A program made the translations under genes and the position numbers. 64,000 bases of DNA from NCBI RefSeq assembly GCF_003665095.1, contig NZ_RCHV01000002.1:4760501-4824500 (forward strand). Reading direction: 5' to 3'. The stretch is from Streptomyces sp. Z26. Lineage in GTDB: Bacteria > Actinomycetota > Actinomycetes > Streptomycetales > Streptomycetaceae. Below the pieces are notes generated by a model. It was not told the DNA's origin. It did no database searches and worked only from the letters and a program-made list of their open reading frames with translations. Shown here piece after piece: positions 35,980 through 43,967 of the stretch (position 1 is the stretch's first letter; each line of letters begins with the position of its first letter).

Positions 35980-36188
35980 GGCGCGCTCCTCGTACGGTCC
36001 GCGGGGTGTCGACAGGACAGACGGGGACCCCGGCCGGAACTCATCGCGCCACCCCGCCCGCCCAGGCCGGTAGCCGTACCGTTGCGACGCCCGTTCGCTC
36101 GAACGACGCCGCTACGTGATCACCGCGAGCCCCGGCCTTGGGTGGGGAGTCCGACTGGCATTTCGCCATCGCGCGATCACCGGTAGCC

Positions 36189-36230
36189 GAGGTGCCTCCA
36201 ACAGGATGCGAACCCGCGCACACGGCTCCG
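36189..36230 (-). repeat. Degenerate tRNA-Arg 3'-end fragment (old att site)
   Basis: The minus strand matches the 3' half of the tRNA-Arg found intact at 61780-61851, with several mismatches in the acceptor and T-arm (for example GATGCGAACCCGCGC where the intact gene has GATTCGAACCTGCGC). It is too damaged to be a tRNA. The surrounding 35980-36484 holds no convincing gene. Confidence 0.7.
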
Positions 36231-36484
36231 AGATCATCGTGCGGATCGATGTCCGCCGACGGGTTGACCAGTGAAGATGCGAGGCGACGGGGGTACCACG
36301 GCCTCCTGTGCGTCGAAGGAGTGTCGGATGGCCGCATCTCTATGGGACTGAGGAGAGCGGCTCTGCATCTCTCCGTCCACCCTTCAACTTCGAGCCGCTT
36401 GGCTCGAACAGCGCCCTTTTTCTTGCTTGCGGCACTCGTCACCCTGTCGTTAGCGACAGGCTCGGCAAGTAGCAGAGTGCGGGG

Positions 36485-37540
36485 GTGCTCGTGGTCTACG
36501 TTCCGGTACTCAAGGGCAAAGCGGGTGAGTTCTATGCTCTGGGGCATACTTCGGCCACCGTTCAGAATCTAGTGCGTCCTGTAATGGAGCTTGTTCCGGA
36601 CGATGAGCTGCGAGACCTGTTGGAAACCTTCTGTGACCACGCGATGCATCACGTTCCCAACGACATGGTCATCACGGTTGATTGCGGAGAGTTGCCGAAC
36701 GTTCGCGTACTCGAAGGTGCTGCCGGTGGTCCCGTGGCGCGAGTAAGCGAGTCATTGGGATTGCGAGATCGTCCGATGCGCCCTGTCTTCAGGTGTCTCG
36801 ACCGAGAGGAAGTCTTGGGCGAAGTCGCCGAGGCGGCTGCTGCTCACGGGCATGGAGCCTGCATGAGGTTCACCGCAGCTGCGGACACTGTCGACGTGGT
36901 TCCGGATGAACGACAGATGCGCGAGTTGCTTGCAGCGGTGCAGCTGGCCCCAGAAGAAGTCGACCTGCTCGTTGACGCGGGCCCTGTCCAGGCTGGTCGA
37001 ACGAGGGAACGGTTGACTGCCCGAGTACTCAGTACCCTGGAATCACTGTCGAGTTGGCCTTGGAGGAGTCTATGTCTGGCGTCAGGGGCTTTTCCTCGCA
37101 ACCTCACAGGATTTCCCCGAGGTACATCTACACGCGTGATCCGTGAGGATGCAAAGTTCTGGGGTGACGTTGTTGAGATATGGCGCGGGCCACAGTTGGA
37201 TTTCGGTGAATTCGGAGTGACGCACCCGTGGATGCCGTCCAAGAGTCGCGGGGCACCTCATCCCAACATGCGCTACACCGCGGAGGGCGACTGGCAGGTG
37301 TTCGTCTATCCAAAGGTCAAAGCGGGCAACGACGACTTCTTTGATCTGAGCAAGGACTTGGTCGATTCTCCTTACTGGCCTGCGACTGGGGCTGCCACAT
37401 CATGGGGAGATGAACGCTTGCAAGAATGCGCCCAACGTCGACGTGAGAAGGCGGGCGGTGCGAAGGAGTGGCGTGCTTGGGCAACGTCGCACCACCTGGC
37501 AGTTGTGACGGCCCGCTTAGCCCACGAGGGGCGCCCGTAG
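36485..37540 (+). CDS. T4 beta-protein-like family protein (possible phage-defence cargo)
   Basis: 351 aa, GTG start. The opening YVPVLKGKAGEFYALGH is typical of the beta family (PF14350, named for a phage T4 protein), often found beside defence genes. Codon use is clearly less GC-biased than in the chromosomal neighbours, and a TTA Leu codon (37517-37519, residue 345) would make translation depend on bldA tRNA. No nuclease motif is visible. It is the only gene of the mini-island. Confidence 0.7.
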   Translation: MLVVYVPVLKGKAGEFYALGHTSATVQNLVRPVMELVPDDELRDLLETFCDHAMHHVPNDMVITVDCGELPNVRVLEGAAGGPVARVSESLGLRDRPMRPVFRCLDREEVLGEVAEAAAAHGHGACMRFTAAADTVDVVPDERQMRELLAAVQLAPEEVDLLVDAGPVQAGRTRERLTARVLSTLESLSSWPWRSLCLASGAFPRNLTGFPRGTSTRVIREDAKFWGDVVEIWRGPQLDFGEFGVTHPWMPSKSRGAPHPNMRYTAEGDWQVFVYPKVKAGNDDFFDLSKDLVDSPYWPATGAATSWGDERLQECAQRRREKAGGAKEWRAWATSHHLAVVTARLAHEGRP

Positions 37541-37700
37541 CGACGGCCCGCGCCGCGAGTCGGCGGCCAGCGTCGCTGATAGGCGAGCGCCTGCATGAGT
37601 TCAGAGCCGATGCCTTGATCATCACGTCGTCATGACGTGACCGCTGGCAAACAGCCGCTTCGAGCCGCATTCGGCTGCGCACGCGCGAACGCCCCGCGTC

Positions 37701-37788
37701 CAGGGAAGTCCCTGGTGGCGGGGCGTTGTGGCACCTTCTGCGAGGTGCCCCCGGCAGGATTCGAACCTGCGCACACGGCTCCGGAGGC
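37701..37788. repeat. attL: 88 bp repeat with tRNA-Arg 3' half and tRNA terminator
   Basis: Identical to 61735-61822. It contains the tRNA 3' half (37746-37788, minus strand) and, beyond the tRNA end, a hairpin with GCCCCGC/GCGGGGC arms that would terminate the tRNA transcript. Ungapped similarity continues leftward to 37617 (163 of 172 positions identical to 61651-61822). There is no 5' half, so this is not a functional tRNA. The rest of 37541-37922 holds no gene. Confidence 0.9.
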
Positions 37789-37852
37789 TGTGAACCGCTC
37801 GTCAGCGCCCGGCATCTGACCAGCGACGACGGGGCGTCCTGGCCGTCGCAAG

Positions 37853-37868
37853 CCAAGATCATCACGCC
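37853..37868 (+). repeat. Candidate integrase arm-type site, left
   Basis: CCAAGATCATCACGCC lies 64 bp inside the left att repeat. The identical sequence occurs at 61647-61662, 72 bp outside the start of the right repeat. In the excised circle the two copies would flank the core on both sides, as arm-type sites do. Confidence 0.5.
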
Positions 37869-37922
37869 CCTCTTACGCGGACCGTCTGTCGGCCCCGGAG
37901 GCCGGGCGGTAGCGTCGATCGC

Positions 37923-38848
37923 ATGATCTCGGGCGACGGCACATCGCGGAACGGAGCGACAGACCTGACGGAGGAACGCGCGGACGCCGTCTTCAGAGAA
38001 GCGTGCGAAACGGCGGGCCTCGACCCGTCGGGGGCGGAGCTGCTGCGGCTCGGTTCGAACGCCGTCTACCGCCTCGCCTCGCCCCCTGTGATCGTCCGCA
38101 TCGCCCGTGATCCGGAAGCGCTGGAGGAGATGCGGCGCGCGGTCGGCGTCGCACGCTGGCTGGAGTCGGAGGACTTCCCCGCGACCCGCGTCATGCCGGA
38201 CGTGGAGCAGCCGGCGTTCGTCGGCGGCCGGGTCGTCACGTACTGGCGGAGCGCTCAGGACGAGATCGAGTACGGGCGGCTGGATGAGCTGGCGGACCTG
38301 CTGAAGCGGCTGCACTGGCTGGAGGAGCCGGAGGTCCTTGGCCTGCCGTACTTCGACCCGTTCGCCAAGGGTGGGATTCGCTCGGTCGTCTGGACGGCGT
38401 CCGGGAGGAGGACCGGAAGTTCCTGGAGGAGCGCGCCGGGCGGCTCAACAAGGAGTACGACCGGCTGGACTTCGTGTTGCCCTTCGGGATGATCCACGGT
38501 GACGCGAACATCGGGAACCTCCTCCGTGACCGCGACGGCCAAGCCATCCTCATCGACCTGGACGGCTTCGCCCTCGCCCCGCGCGAATGGGATCTCGTAC
38601 TCACCGCCCTCTACTACGACCGCTTCGGCTGGCACACACGCGCCGAGTACGAGTCGTTCGTCCACCACTACGGATTCGACCTGATGAACTGGCCCGGCTA
38701 CCCGGTCCTGGCCGACGTCCGCGAGCTGATGATGATGCTCTGGCTCGGCCAGCAGGTCACGACGAGCGGCAAATCCGCGGAGGAGTTCGCACGCCGGGTC
38801 GAGACCATTCGTACGGACGGCAGCCGACGGGACTGGCAACCGTTCTGA
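37923..38848 (+). pseudogene. Aminoglycoside/choline phosphotransferase-like gene with frameshift
   Basis: The first frame (from ATG 37923) gives an APH N-lobe (VYRLASPPVIVRIARDPEAL) and runs to FDPFAKGG. Homology then moves to another frame near 38371-38376 and resumes as DSLGRLDGVREEDRKFLEER. That frame continues through the catalytic MIHGDANIGNLLRD and IDLDGFALAPREWDL to a stop at 38848. Together they make a full-length kinase fold (APH PF01636). One indel separates them, so this is either a recent pseudogene or a sequencing error. First cargo gene inside the left end. Confidence 0.8.
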
Positions 38849-38854
38849 TGCTCC

Positions 38855-40237
38855 TCACGCCGTACGCCCGGCAGCGATCCACAGCCTGTGAGCGGCGGCC
38901 TCGTCGTGAAAAGCGCGGACGAACGCCGTGTCACCGACCGTTCCGAGATGCTGCCGGAACTCCGCCAAGTAGCTGACGCAGCGCGCGGATTTGAGCTGTT
39001 CGCCCAGGTCGAGCGCGTCCAGCGCCACGCGGCAGGCTTCTTCCGCGTCGCCCGCGCGAAGATGCGCGTCCGCGAGCACCATGGTCGCGAAGAAGTCGCT
39101 CCGCACATGGCTGCCGCTCATCGCGTTCTCGGCGTTGGCGACGGCCTGGCGGGCGCTGTTGACGTCGCGGAAGCAGTGCGCGGCCTCGGCCGCCAGCTCC
39201 GCCGCGTCGAAGTACGTGATCCACTCAGGCTCGTGGGTGTCGTTCCGACGTTCCAGCGCGCTCGCTGCCTCCGCGAGCGCCGTCTCGCATGCCTGCCGGT
39301 CGCCGGTCCGAGCCAACGCGCGGGCCTCCATGGCGTGGAACTGGGCCATCAGCGTCGGAGTGGCCACTCCCGAGATGCCCATCCGCGCCGCGCGGGCGAG
39401 CGTGGCGGCCTCGGTGTACTTCCCGAGGAACGTGGCCTGGTGGCTCATGGCGGACAGGATGCTGCCCGCGAGTCGTCGGTCGTCGCCGTCCTGAGCGAGC
39501 CGTAGCGCCTGGAGGAAGTACCGCTGCGCGAGTCCGTGATGACAGGAGTCGTACGACATCCACGCCGCGAGGAGCGTCGCCTCAGCGACCGTTGAGAACA
39601 GCGCGCGTCCTACGGATTCCTTGTACTGGCCCTTGAGGAGCGGGGCCACGTCGCGGCTGAGGTACTGGATCACCGCGTGCCGCGCGTGCTCACCTCCGAA
39701 GCGATCGTCCAGGGCGGCGAACATGTCGCTCGTCGTCTTCACGGTGGCCACGTCCGAGAGCCCCACGCGCACGCGTCCGTCGACCGGCTCGCTGGGGAAC
39801 GCTGGCTCGGGCGCCACCAGCCAGCGCAAGGACGCCTCGCTCCACGCGGCGGCGGAGGTCTCGGAGAGGAGCAAGGGTTCGTAGCCGTTGAGGTCAGCGC
39901 GCCACAGCTGGTCGACTCCGTTGATCGCGCTCTCCGGGCTGGGCGGATAGCGCGTCTCCAGCAGTTGCCCGTCCTGTGTGGTGGGGCTGTTCAACCCGAG
40001 TTGCGCGCCGGTCACGTCCAGCGCTTCGCAGAGCAGCGCGCCGTAGAACTCATCGGGGCCGCTGTGCCCGTTCTCCCAACTCGCCACCCGTCGCTTCACG
40101 CTCGCGTCGCTCGGGAGTGCCTGACCGCGACGGGCCGCGAGGCGCCGGAGTTCGTTCACCAACCGTGACTGACTCCACCCGCGATCTCTGCGGGCGGCTT
40201 GCACGAGTACGCCTGTCGGCTGTGCCTCAATCGCCAC
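38855..40237 (-). CDS. XRE-family regulator with TPR-like C-terminal domain
   Basis: 460 aa from GTG 40237 (AAGGGGG five bases upstream). The helix-turn-helix region is VLVQAARRDRGWSQSRLVNELRRLAARRGQALPSDASVKRRVASWENG. The rest is Ala-rich helical repeats (ALARTGDRQACETALAEAASALERR) reminiscent of TPR-type streptomycete regulators. The frame stays open upstream to 40375, through an inverted repeat. It is divergent from the three-gene operon 40471-41595, which it probably controls. Confidence 0.85.
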   Translation of the reverse strand: MAIEAQPTGVLVQAARRDRGWSQSRLVNELRRLAARRGQALPSDASVKRRVASWENGHSGPDEFYGALLCEALDVTGAQLGLNSPTTQDGQLLETRYPPSPESAINGVDQLWRADLNGYEPLLLSETSAAAWSEASLRWLVAPEPAFPSEPVDGRVRVGLSDVATVKTTSDMFAALDDRFGGEHARHAVIQYLSRDVAPLLKGQYKESVGRALFSTVAEATLLAAWMSYDSCHHGLAQRYFLQALRLAQDGDDRRLAGSILSAMSHQATFLGKYTEAATLARAARMGISGVATPTLMAQFHAMEARALARTGDRQACETALAEAASALERRNDTHEPEWITYFDAAELAAEAAHCFRDVNSARQAVANAENAMSGSHVRSDFFATMVLADAHLRAGDAEEACRVALDALDLGEQLKSARCVSYLAEFRQHLGTVGDTAFVRAFHDEAAAHRLWIAAGRTA

Positions 40238-40326
40238 CGCTGCCCCCTTGCCGTTCTCCAACCCACCGTTCACCGCGTCACGCTGCGAAGTCAAGGCATC
40301 ACCGGCGCTGGTGGTGCGGTCGGCGG

Positions 40327-40377
40327 GGGTGACGGGGGATGACGCGGGTTCGGGTGACGGATCATCCCCCGTCACCC
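40327..40377. promoter_or_regulatory. 16 bp perfect inverted repeat upstream of the XRE gene
   Basis: Arms at 40327-40342 and 40362-40377 are perfectly complementary. The spacer holds a further copy of the GGGTGACGG half-site (40352-40360). The location between divergent XRE and operon promoters suits an operator, although a hairpin role in RNA is also possible. Confidence 0.55.
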
Positions 40378-40470
40378 GTCGTCATCTCCCCAGCTCAGGG
40401 GTGTGCGCAGGAGGCTTGTCGCACAAGGCGGCTGATGTGCCGTCGGACACGCCGACCGAGGTGAGATGAC

Positions 40471-40989
40471 GTGCAGAGGATGACACGACGCGGCATTGAC
40501 TGGCTCGCTGCTGCGGCGGACGAGCCGATGAAGTGCAAGGCCGTATGGGCGGACGATCCTCGACGACCGTGCGTGCTGCCGACGGGGAAACACTTCGACG
40601 CGGTGGTGTTGGACGAACGCGTCGGCCTGGAGACGTTCGACCAACTCGACCGTCGGCGGCTGCCTCTCGGCCCGGTCATGGTCGACCACGCCTCGCGACA
40701 GGTCGGCTTCCTCCTGCCCGCGAAGTCGGAGCAGCGTTTCGCGCGGCTGTTGCCCGAGGGCGCCGACGACGGATCGCCCGCGCACAAGTACCTGGGCGTC
40801 GGCGGGCACATCGTCGTTCCCGGCCCGATCGCGCTGAGCGGCGACCGCTACGAGTGGCTGCGGGCGCCCGTACGGCACTCGGACTGGAGCCCGGCCCGGA
40901 TCGCCGCGCTGGCAGCCATGTTCGTCGCGGCGCATTCGCTGCTCGTCCGCGCGGACCAGTACGGCAGGGAGCTGTCCCGTGGCTGCTGA
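40471..40989 (+). CDS. Hypothetical protein, first gene of XRE-linked operon
   Basis: 172 aa, GTG start with GAGGTGAG. A Cys-x-x-x-x-GKHFD segment (PCVLPTGKHFDAVVLDERVG) and a later PVMVDHASRQVGFLLPAKSE give a weak resemblance to prim-pol-type N-terminal domains, but key acidic residues are not clear. I do not assign a function. Its stop overlaps the next gene by 11 bp. Confidence 0.6.
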   Translation: MQRMTRRGIDWLAAAADEPMKCKAVWADDPRRPCVLPTGKHFDAVVLDERVGLETFDQLDRRRLPLGPVMVDHASRQVGFLLPAKSEQRFARLLPEGADDGSPAHKYLGVGGHIVVPGPIALSGDRYEWLRAPVRHSDWSPARIAALAAMFVAAHSLLVRADQYGRELSRGC

Positions 40990-41278
40990 GCAGTACCGCG
41001 ACCGACACGACTCCGCGAGCTGGTCGCCGCTGGAAAGCCGCGAGTGGTACGAGGCGCGGGACGCGGTCGTCGCTCTACGGGACGTGCTCACCGCCGCTGG
41101 GTTGGAGAGGGAGTTCCCGTACCTGCGCGCGGACCTGAACGCCTTCGGTCACGGCCTCATCGAACTCGGCCGCGTGTCCCCGGAGACGGCCGAGCGCCTT
41201 GCCGAGCTGTTGAGGCTCGCGCTCTCGTCGATGGACTGTGCGACTTTGCCCGAACAGACGGAGGAGGGGCAGGAATGA
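40979..41278 (+). CDS. Small hypothetical protein (XRE-linked operon, second gene)
   Basis: 99 aa, GTG start, acidic and helical (YEARDAVVALRDVLTAAGLEREFPYLRADLNAFGHGLIELGRVSPETAERLAELL). It is homologous in pattern to the next gene (paired LGLSADFPALKADVNVRGDGVVRLGAIRPDAASLLVRLL), so the two may be a duplicated pair. Confidence 0.65.
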   Translation: MAAEQYRDRHDSASWSPLESREWYEARDAVVALRDVLTAAGLEREFPYLRADLNAFGHGLIELGRVSPETAERLAELLRLALSSMDCATLPEQTEEGQE

Positions 41279-41595
41279 CGGACGCGCGAGGCGTGTGCAT
41301 GCCTCAAGCGGAGACCTTGGACCCGGCGGTGCCGTATGTACGTGGCTGGTCTGCTGCGCGACAAAGCACGGACGCACTGGCCGAGCAGCTCACGGAGCTG
41401 GGGCTCAGCGCCGACTTCCCCGCCCTCAAGGCCGATGTGAACGTGCGCGGCGACGGCGTGGTCCGCCTCGGCGCCATCCGCCCGGACGCTGCGTCCCTCC
41501 TCGTCCGTTTGCTCACGGCTGGCCTCACGGCGGAGATGGGCCGAAACGAGAACCGCCCGGACGACGATGACGACGCCCCGGTTGATGCGGCCTAG
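41275..41595 (+). CDS. Small hypothetical protein (XRE-linked operon, third gene)
   Basis: 106 aa, ATG inside the previous stop. Shares with its neighbour the order: Leu-rich helix, F/YPxLxAD(L/V)N, GxGxxxLGxxxPxxAxxLxxLL. It ends in an acidic tail (DDDDDAPVDAA). Probably forms hetero-oligomers with its paralogue; function unknown. Confidence 0.65.
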   Translation: MTDARGVCMPQAETLDPAVPYVRGWSAARQSTDALAEQLTELGLSADFPALKADVNVRGDGVVRLGAIRPDAASLLVRLLTAGLTAEMGRNENRPDDDDDAPVDAA

Positions 41596-41888
41596 CGTCA
41601 AGGCCATCGAGCCCTCTGCGTTCGGGGTACGCCGCCGCACGGCCGGGACCGGCGCCCCAGCGCCGCAGCCCGGACAGTGCGGCGGCTTACCCAGGCGCTA
41701 CTGACACTTTCCAAAGTATGAGCTTGGGAATCAGCGGTCTTTGGTCGCCAGATTGCTAGTTGACCTGCACTTACGCGCTCACGAGCTGCCGCTACCCGCG
41801 TGTCCTGTGTCCGCCATTTACCGTGGTTCCCCGTCTGTTCTGGCATGGCTGTGGCACGGCCGGTAGGTGTCCATGAGGTCGGTGGAAT
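41596..41888. other. Intergenic region holding the inner element's left end
   Basis: About 290 bp without a gene. A 14 bp sequence at 41717-41730 matches the anticodon part of the tRNA-Gly fragment at the other end of the inner element. Nothing else stood out. Confidence 0.45.
41717..41730. repeat. Putative left att core of the inner AICE
   Basis: 13 of 14 bases match the core within the tRNA-Gly fragment at 50242-50255, centred on the anticodon loop. Joining left flank and right flank (without the element) gives GAGCTTGGGAAGCTC, a perfect anticodon-stem-like inverted repeat, as expected for an integrase target. Confidence 0.5.
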
Positions 41889-42031
41889 GACTTTGGGCTG
41901 GAGCTGCCATGGGGCGAGAGATCTGGGGCCCGTAAGCTTGCCCGGCGTAGTGGGGAGGCTTGCCACCCCACCCGATTTCCCCACTGGGCCCCTGATCTTC
42001 GAGGCTCGCCCCATGGTGGCTGCCTAAAGTC
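41889..42031. ncRNA. Conserved AICE stem-loop module, copy 1
   Basis: A long imperfect hairpin. The outer arms GACTTTGGGC and GCCTAAAGTC lead into CCATGGGGCGAG/CTCGCCCCATGG and then GATCTGGGGCCC/GGGCCCCTGATC. The apical part has its own hairpin (GTGGGG/CCCCAC). The arms recur nearly unchanged at 54302-54440 but the apical sequence does not. Either strand could be the functional one. Possible roles are transfer locus (clt), replication signal or structured RNA; the class is a guess. Confidence 0.6.
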
Positions 42032-42702
42032 ATGGAGCCGACCGCCCCCGCCACCCACTTCCCCACCTCCATCCCGCTTTCGGCGCTTTGCGGCCGTTGT
42101 GCTCGTGGCGGTGCGTCGGTGTTGGGGTCTCGTCGCCTGGGCTCGGTGTCGTCGCAGCGTCGGGGGTGTTGGCTCGGCTGGTCGCCTGGTGGTGGGTGTC
42201 GGCGTGGTGGTCGGAGTGGCTTGGGGGGTCGGGCTGACGCTGTCGTTCGAGGCGTGTCGAAGCGTGAAGCGGACATCCCATAGCTGTGAGTTGCTGCTGT
42301 GGGGCCGTGGCGGCGCGCCGAAGGCAGGCGCCGCCACGAGCCCCGACGGGCCCGCGTGGGCGGGCCGAGGGTGTGTCCGTAGCGTCTGCTGACGAAGCAG
42401 TTGATCCGCCGGGCGTCTGCTGCCCGAAGGGCAAGGGACCCGGCTCGACGGACGCGAGCGGAGATGCCCGCCCGGGGAAGCGGCGAAGCCCAAGCCCGTC
42501 TCCCCGCGCCAGCGGTACGACTCACCGCACGCCCCGGGGCTCAGGTCCCCGAACGGCCTTTCCCGCGCCCGCCTCCGGCAGCCCACCACGCCCCGGTAGG
42601 CGCCTCCCCCGCGCGGCAACTCCCGAAGGGAGCCCCCTCCCCACCCCGCGAGCGCAGCGAGCCTTGATGAAGTAGGGAAACCTGTAACAGCTCGGTTGAC
42701 CG
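42032..42702. other. Gene-poor, strand-skewed region of the inner AICE
   Basis: About 670 bp with no credible gene. On the plus strand 42089-42260 is strikingly G/T-rich, then a hairpin occurs at 42307-42337 (GTGGCGGCGC arms), then the strand turns C-rich. The end (GCGAGCGCAGCGAG followed by CCTTGATGAAG) resembles the corresponding stretch before the second korSA-type gene (54585-54620). A cis-acting transfer or replication region is plausible. Confidence 0.45.
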
Positions 42703-43440
42703 CTATGCCACGTCCTGCTCGGCAGAGAGCATGCGTCCTGCGCCAAGGAAGTCCGTCGCATACTCCGTAGTTGTGCCGTACTGGTCCCAGTACTGATTGG
42801 TCATGGTGAGAGCGGGCGTTCCGGGCTCAAGGTCCAACCACTCAGCCAAGCTATCCGGCACAGGGCGTAGTGATACAAGATCCCGTCGCCGCACGACGAT
42901 TCGGCCAGTGCGGTCCTCGATCAAGCCGAACGTCATCTTCGGCAAGGGTTCTGTAGAGATCAGCTCAGGCGCGCTGTCTGCGAGTTCGCCGGACAGCCAA
43001 GACGTTGAGACCGACACGACGCCCTCATCGTCGAGATACCTACGCCTTCGCTGCACGACGGAAGCGCCCTCGTTGACCTCGAAAGCTTCGGCTACTTCGG
43101 CGCTGGCAGATACGAGTTGGGCGTCAAGAATCTCCACCCGCTCCCCCGGTCGAAACCCGGAACCACCGACGCGGAGCATCTGAAGTCGGTCAGGTCCGGT
43201 TGTCTGCCTGCGCCCGAGATCAACAAACGTCCCCTGCGACGTTGAGCGCACGTAGCGCTCCGCCTGAAGCTGCTTGATCGCCTTGGCGGCTGTGGCGGAT
43301 GCGACGCCCCAATCGCTGGCAATCGTCGTGATCGCTGGCAGTTGAGCGTCCGGCGCCAGCTCACCGTTGACGATCTTCGCCCTGAAGTGGGTCGCGATCT
43401 GCATGAACGGTGGGGTGCTTCGCTCGATCTTCGGAGTCAT
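42703..43440 (-). CDS. korSA: GntR-family repressor of the inner AICE (KorSA type)
   Basis: 245 aa. N-terminal winged helix PPFMQIATHFRAKIVNGELAPDAQLPAITTIASDWGVASATAAKAIKQLQAERYV, C-terminal UTRA-like ligand domain ending EYATDFLGAGRMLSAEQ. In pSAM2, KorSA represses the transfer and replication activator genes. It is divergent from the transfer operon; the intervening 190 bp contain repeated CGCGTACT boxes that are the likely operators. Confidence 0.88.
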   Translation of the reverse strand: MTPKIERSTPPFMQIATHFRAKIVNGELAPDAQLPAITTIASDWGVASATAAKAIKQLQAERYVRSTSQGTFVDLGRRQTTGPDRLQMLRVGGSGFRPGERVEILDAQLVSASAEVAEAFEVNEGASVVQRRRRYLDDEGVVSVSTSWLSGELADSAPELISTEPLPKMTFGLIEDRTGRIVVRRRDLVSLRPVPDSLAEWLDLEPGTPALTMTNQYWDQYGTTTEYATDFLGAGRMLSAEQDVA

Positions 43441-43496
43441 CCTCTCCCTTCCTTTCCGGTCGCATGCTAGGGCTTGCTACTTCCCGCGCCCTAGCT

Positions 43497-43608
43497 CGCG
43501 TACTCATGTTAGGAGGCGGACCGCCTAACCGCAGGGCTGAAGTCGGCCGATGTCTTCGCTTGACGCACGCGTACTAGCATGCGTACTCTCAACGTAAGCT
43601 AGTACGCG
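43497..43608. promoter_or_regulatory. Operator cluster between the inner korSA-type gene and transfer operon
   Basis: CGCGTACT occurs at 43497 and 43568 with a variant at 43580. An 11 bp inverted repeat (43568-43578 CGCGTACTAGC with 43598-43608) spans the transfer-operon promoter. A separate imperfect hairpin lies at 43508-43529 (GGCGGACCGCC centre). These differ from the outer element's operator sequence, so the two repressors probably do not cross-react. Confidence 0.65.
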
Positions 43609-43632
43609 AACGCAAGTTGAAAGGACAGGCGT

Positions 43633-43965
43633 ATGCCTTCGTTCAAGATCGATCTGTCGTCCGCTGTGGTGTTCGTGGCGACGGCGCCGGAGCCGAAGAT
43701 GGCGAACAAGAAGACGGGGGAGCGGGCGGTGGACCGGGAGACCGGTGCGGGTCTGTCGACGGTGGGGCTGCTGGTGTCGGACGAGGGGGAGGGAAACCTC
43801 TACCAGGTGACGGTCCTGGAGACGGGTCTCCCGGACGGGTTGTCCCCGGGGATGCCGGTGTCGGTGACGGGGCTGAAGGCGCGGGACTGGGAGAACGAGT
43901 TCAACGGCCAGAAGCGGCACGGGATCGCGTTCCGCGCCGTCGCGGTCACCCCGCTGGGGGCCTGA
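43633..43965 (+). CDS. SCO3933-family regulatory protein (inner AICE)
   Basis: 110 aa beta-rich protein (FKIDLSSAVVFVATAPEPKMANKKTGERAVDRETGAGLSTVGLLV ... DWENEFNGQKRHGIAFRAVAVTPL). It matches the family commonly first in AICE transfer operons and named after SCO3933. Its role is not established. AAAGGA box before ATG. A homologue lies at 55597. Confidence 0.85.
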   Translation: MPSFKIDLSSAVVFVATAPEPKMANKKTGERAVDRETGAGLSTVGLLVSDEGEGNLYQVTVLETGLPDGLSPGMPVSVTGLKARDWENEFNGQKRHGIAFRAVAVTPLGA

Positions 43966-43967
43966 TC

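Larger units (their letters stand above)
36189..37745. mobile_element. CIME-like mini-island at the tRNA-Arg site
   Basis: A degenerate tRNA-Arg 3' fragment (36189-36230) and the next copy starting at 37742 are 1553 bp apart in the same orientation. Between them lies one low-GC gene and no integrase, the pattern of a cis-mobilizable (CIME-type) remnant. Its right end resembles the right end of the large element (GATCATCACG at 37617, then about 80 bp of near-identity). Confidence 0.55.

Noticed and set aside
36041..36547. Minus-strand gene covering the first att copy
   Set aside because: Composition is not codon-like, it has no ribosome site, and it crosses the degenerate tRNA fragment and the start of the beta-like gene.
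37746..37788. Second tRNA-Arg gene
   Set aside because: Only the 3' half exists. Beyond the anticodon loop the sequence is unrelated, so it is an att copy.
42401..42667. Small gene in the skewed tract
   Set aside because: Low-complexity Arg/Pro/Ala product with no ribosome site or homology pattern.
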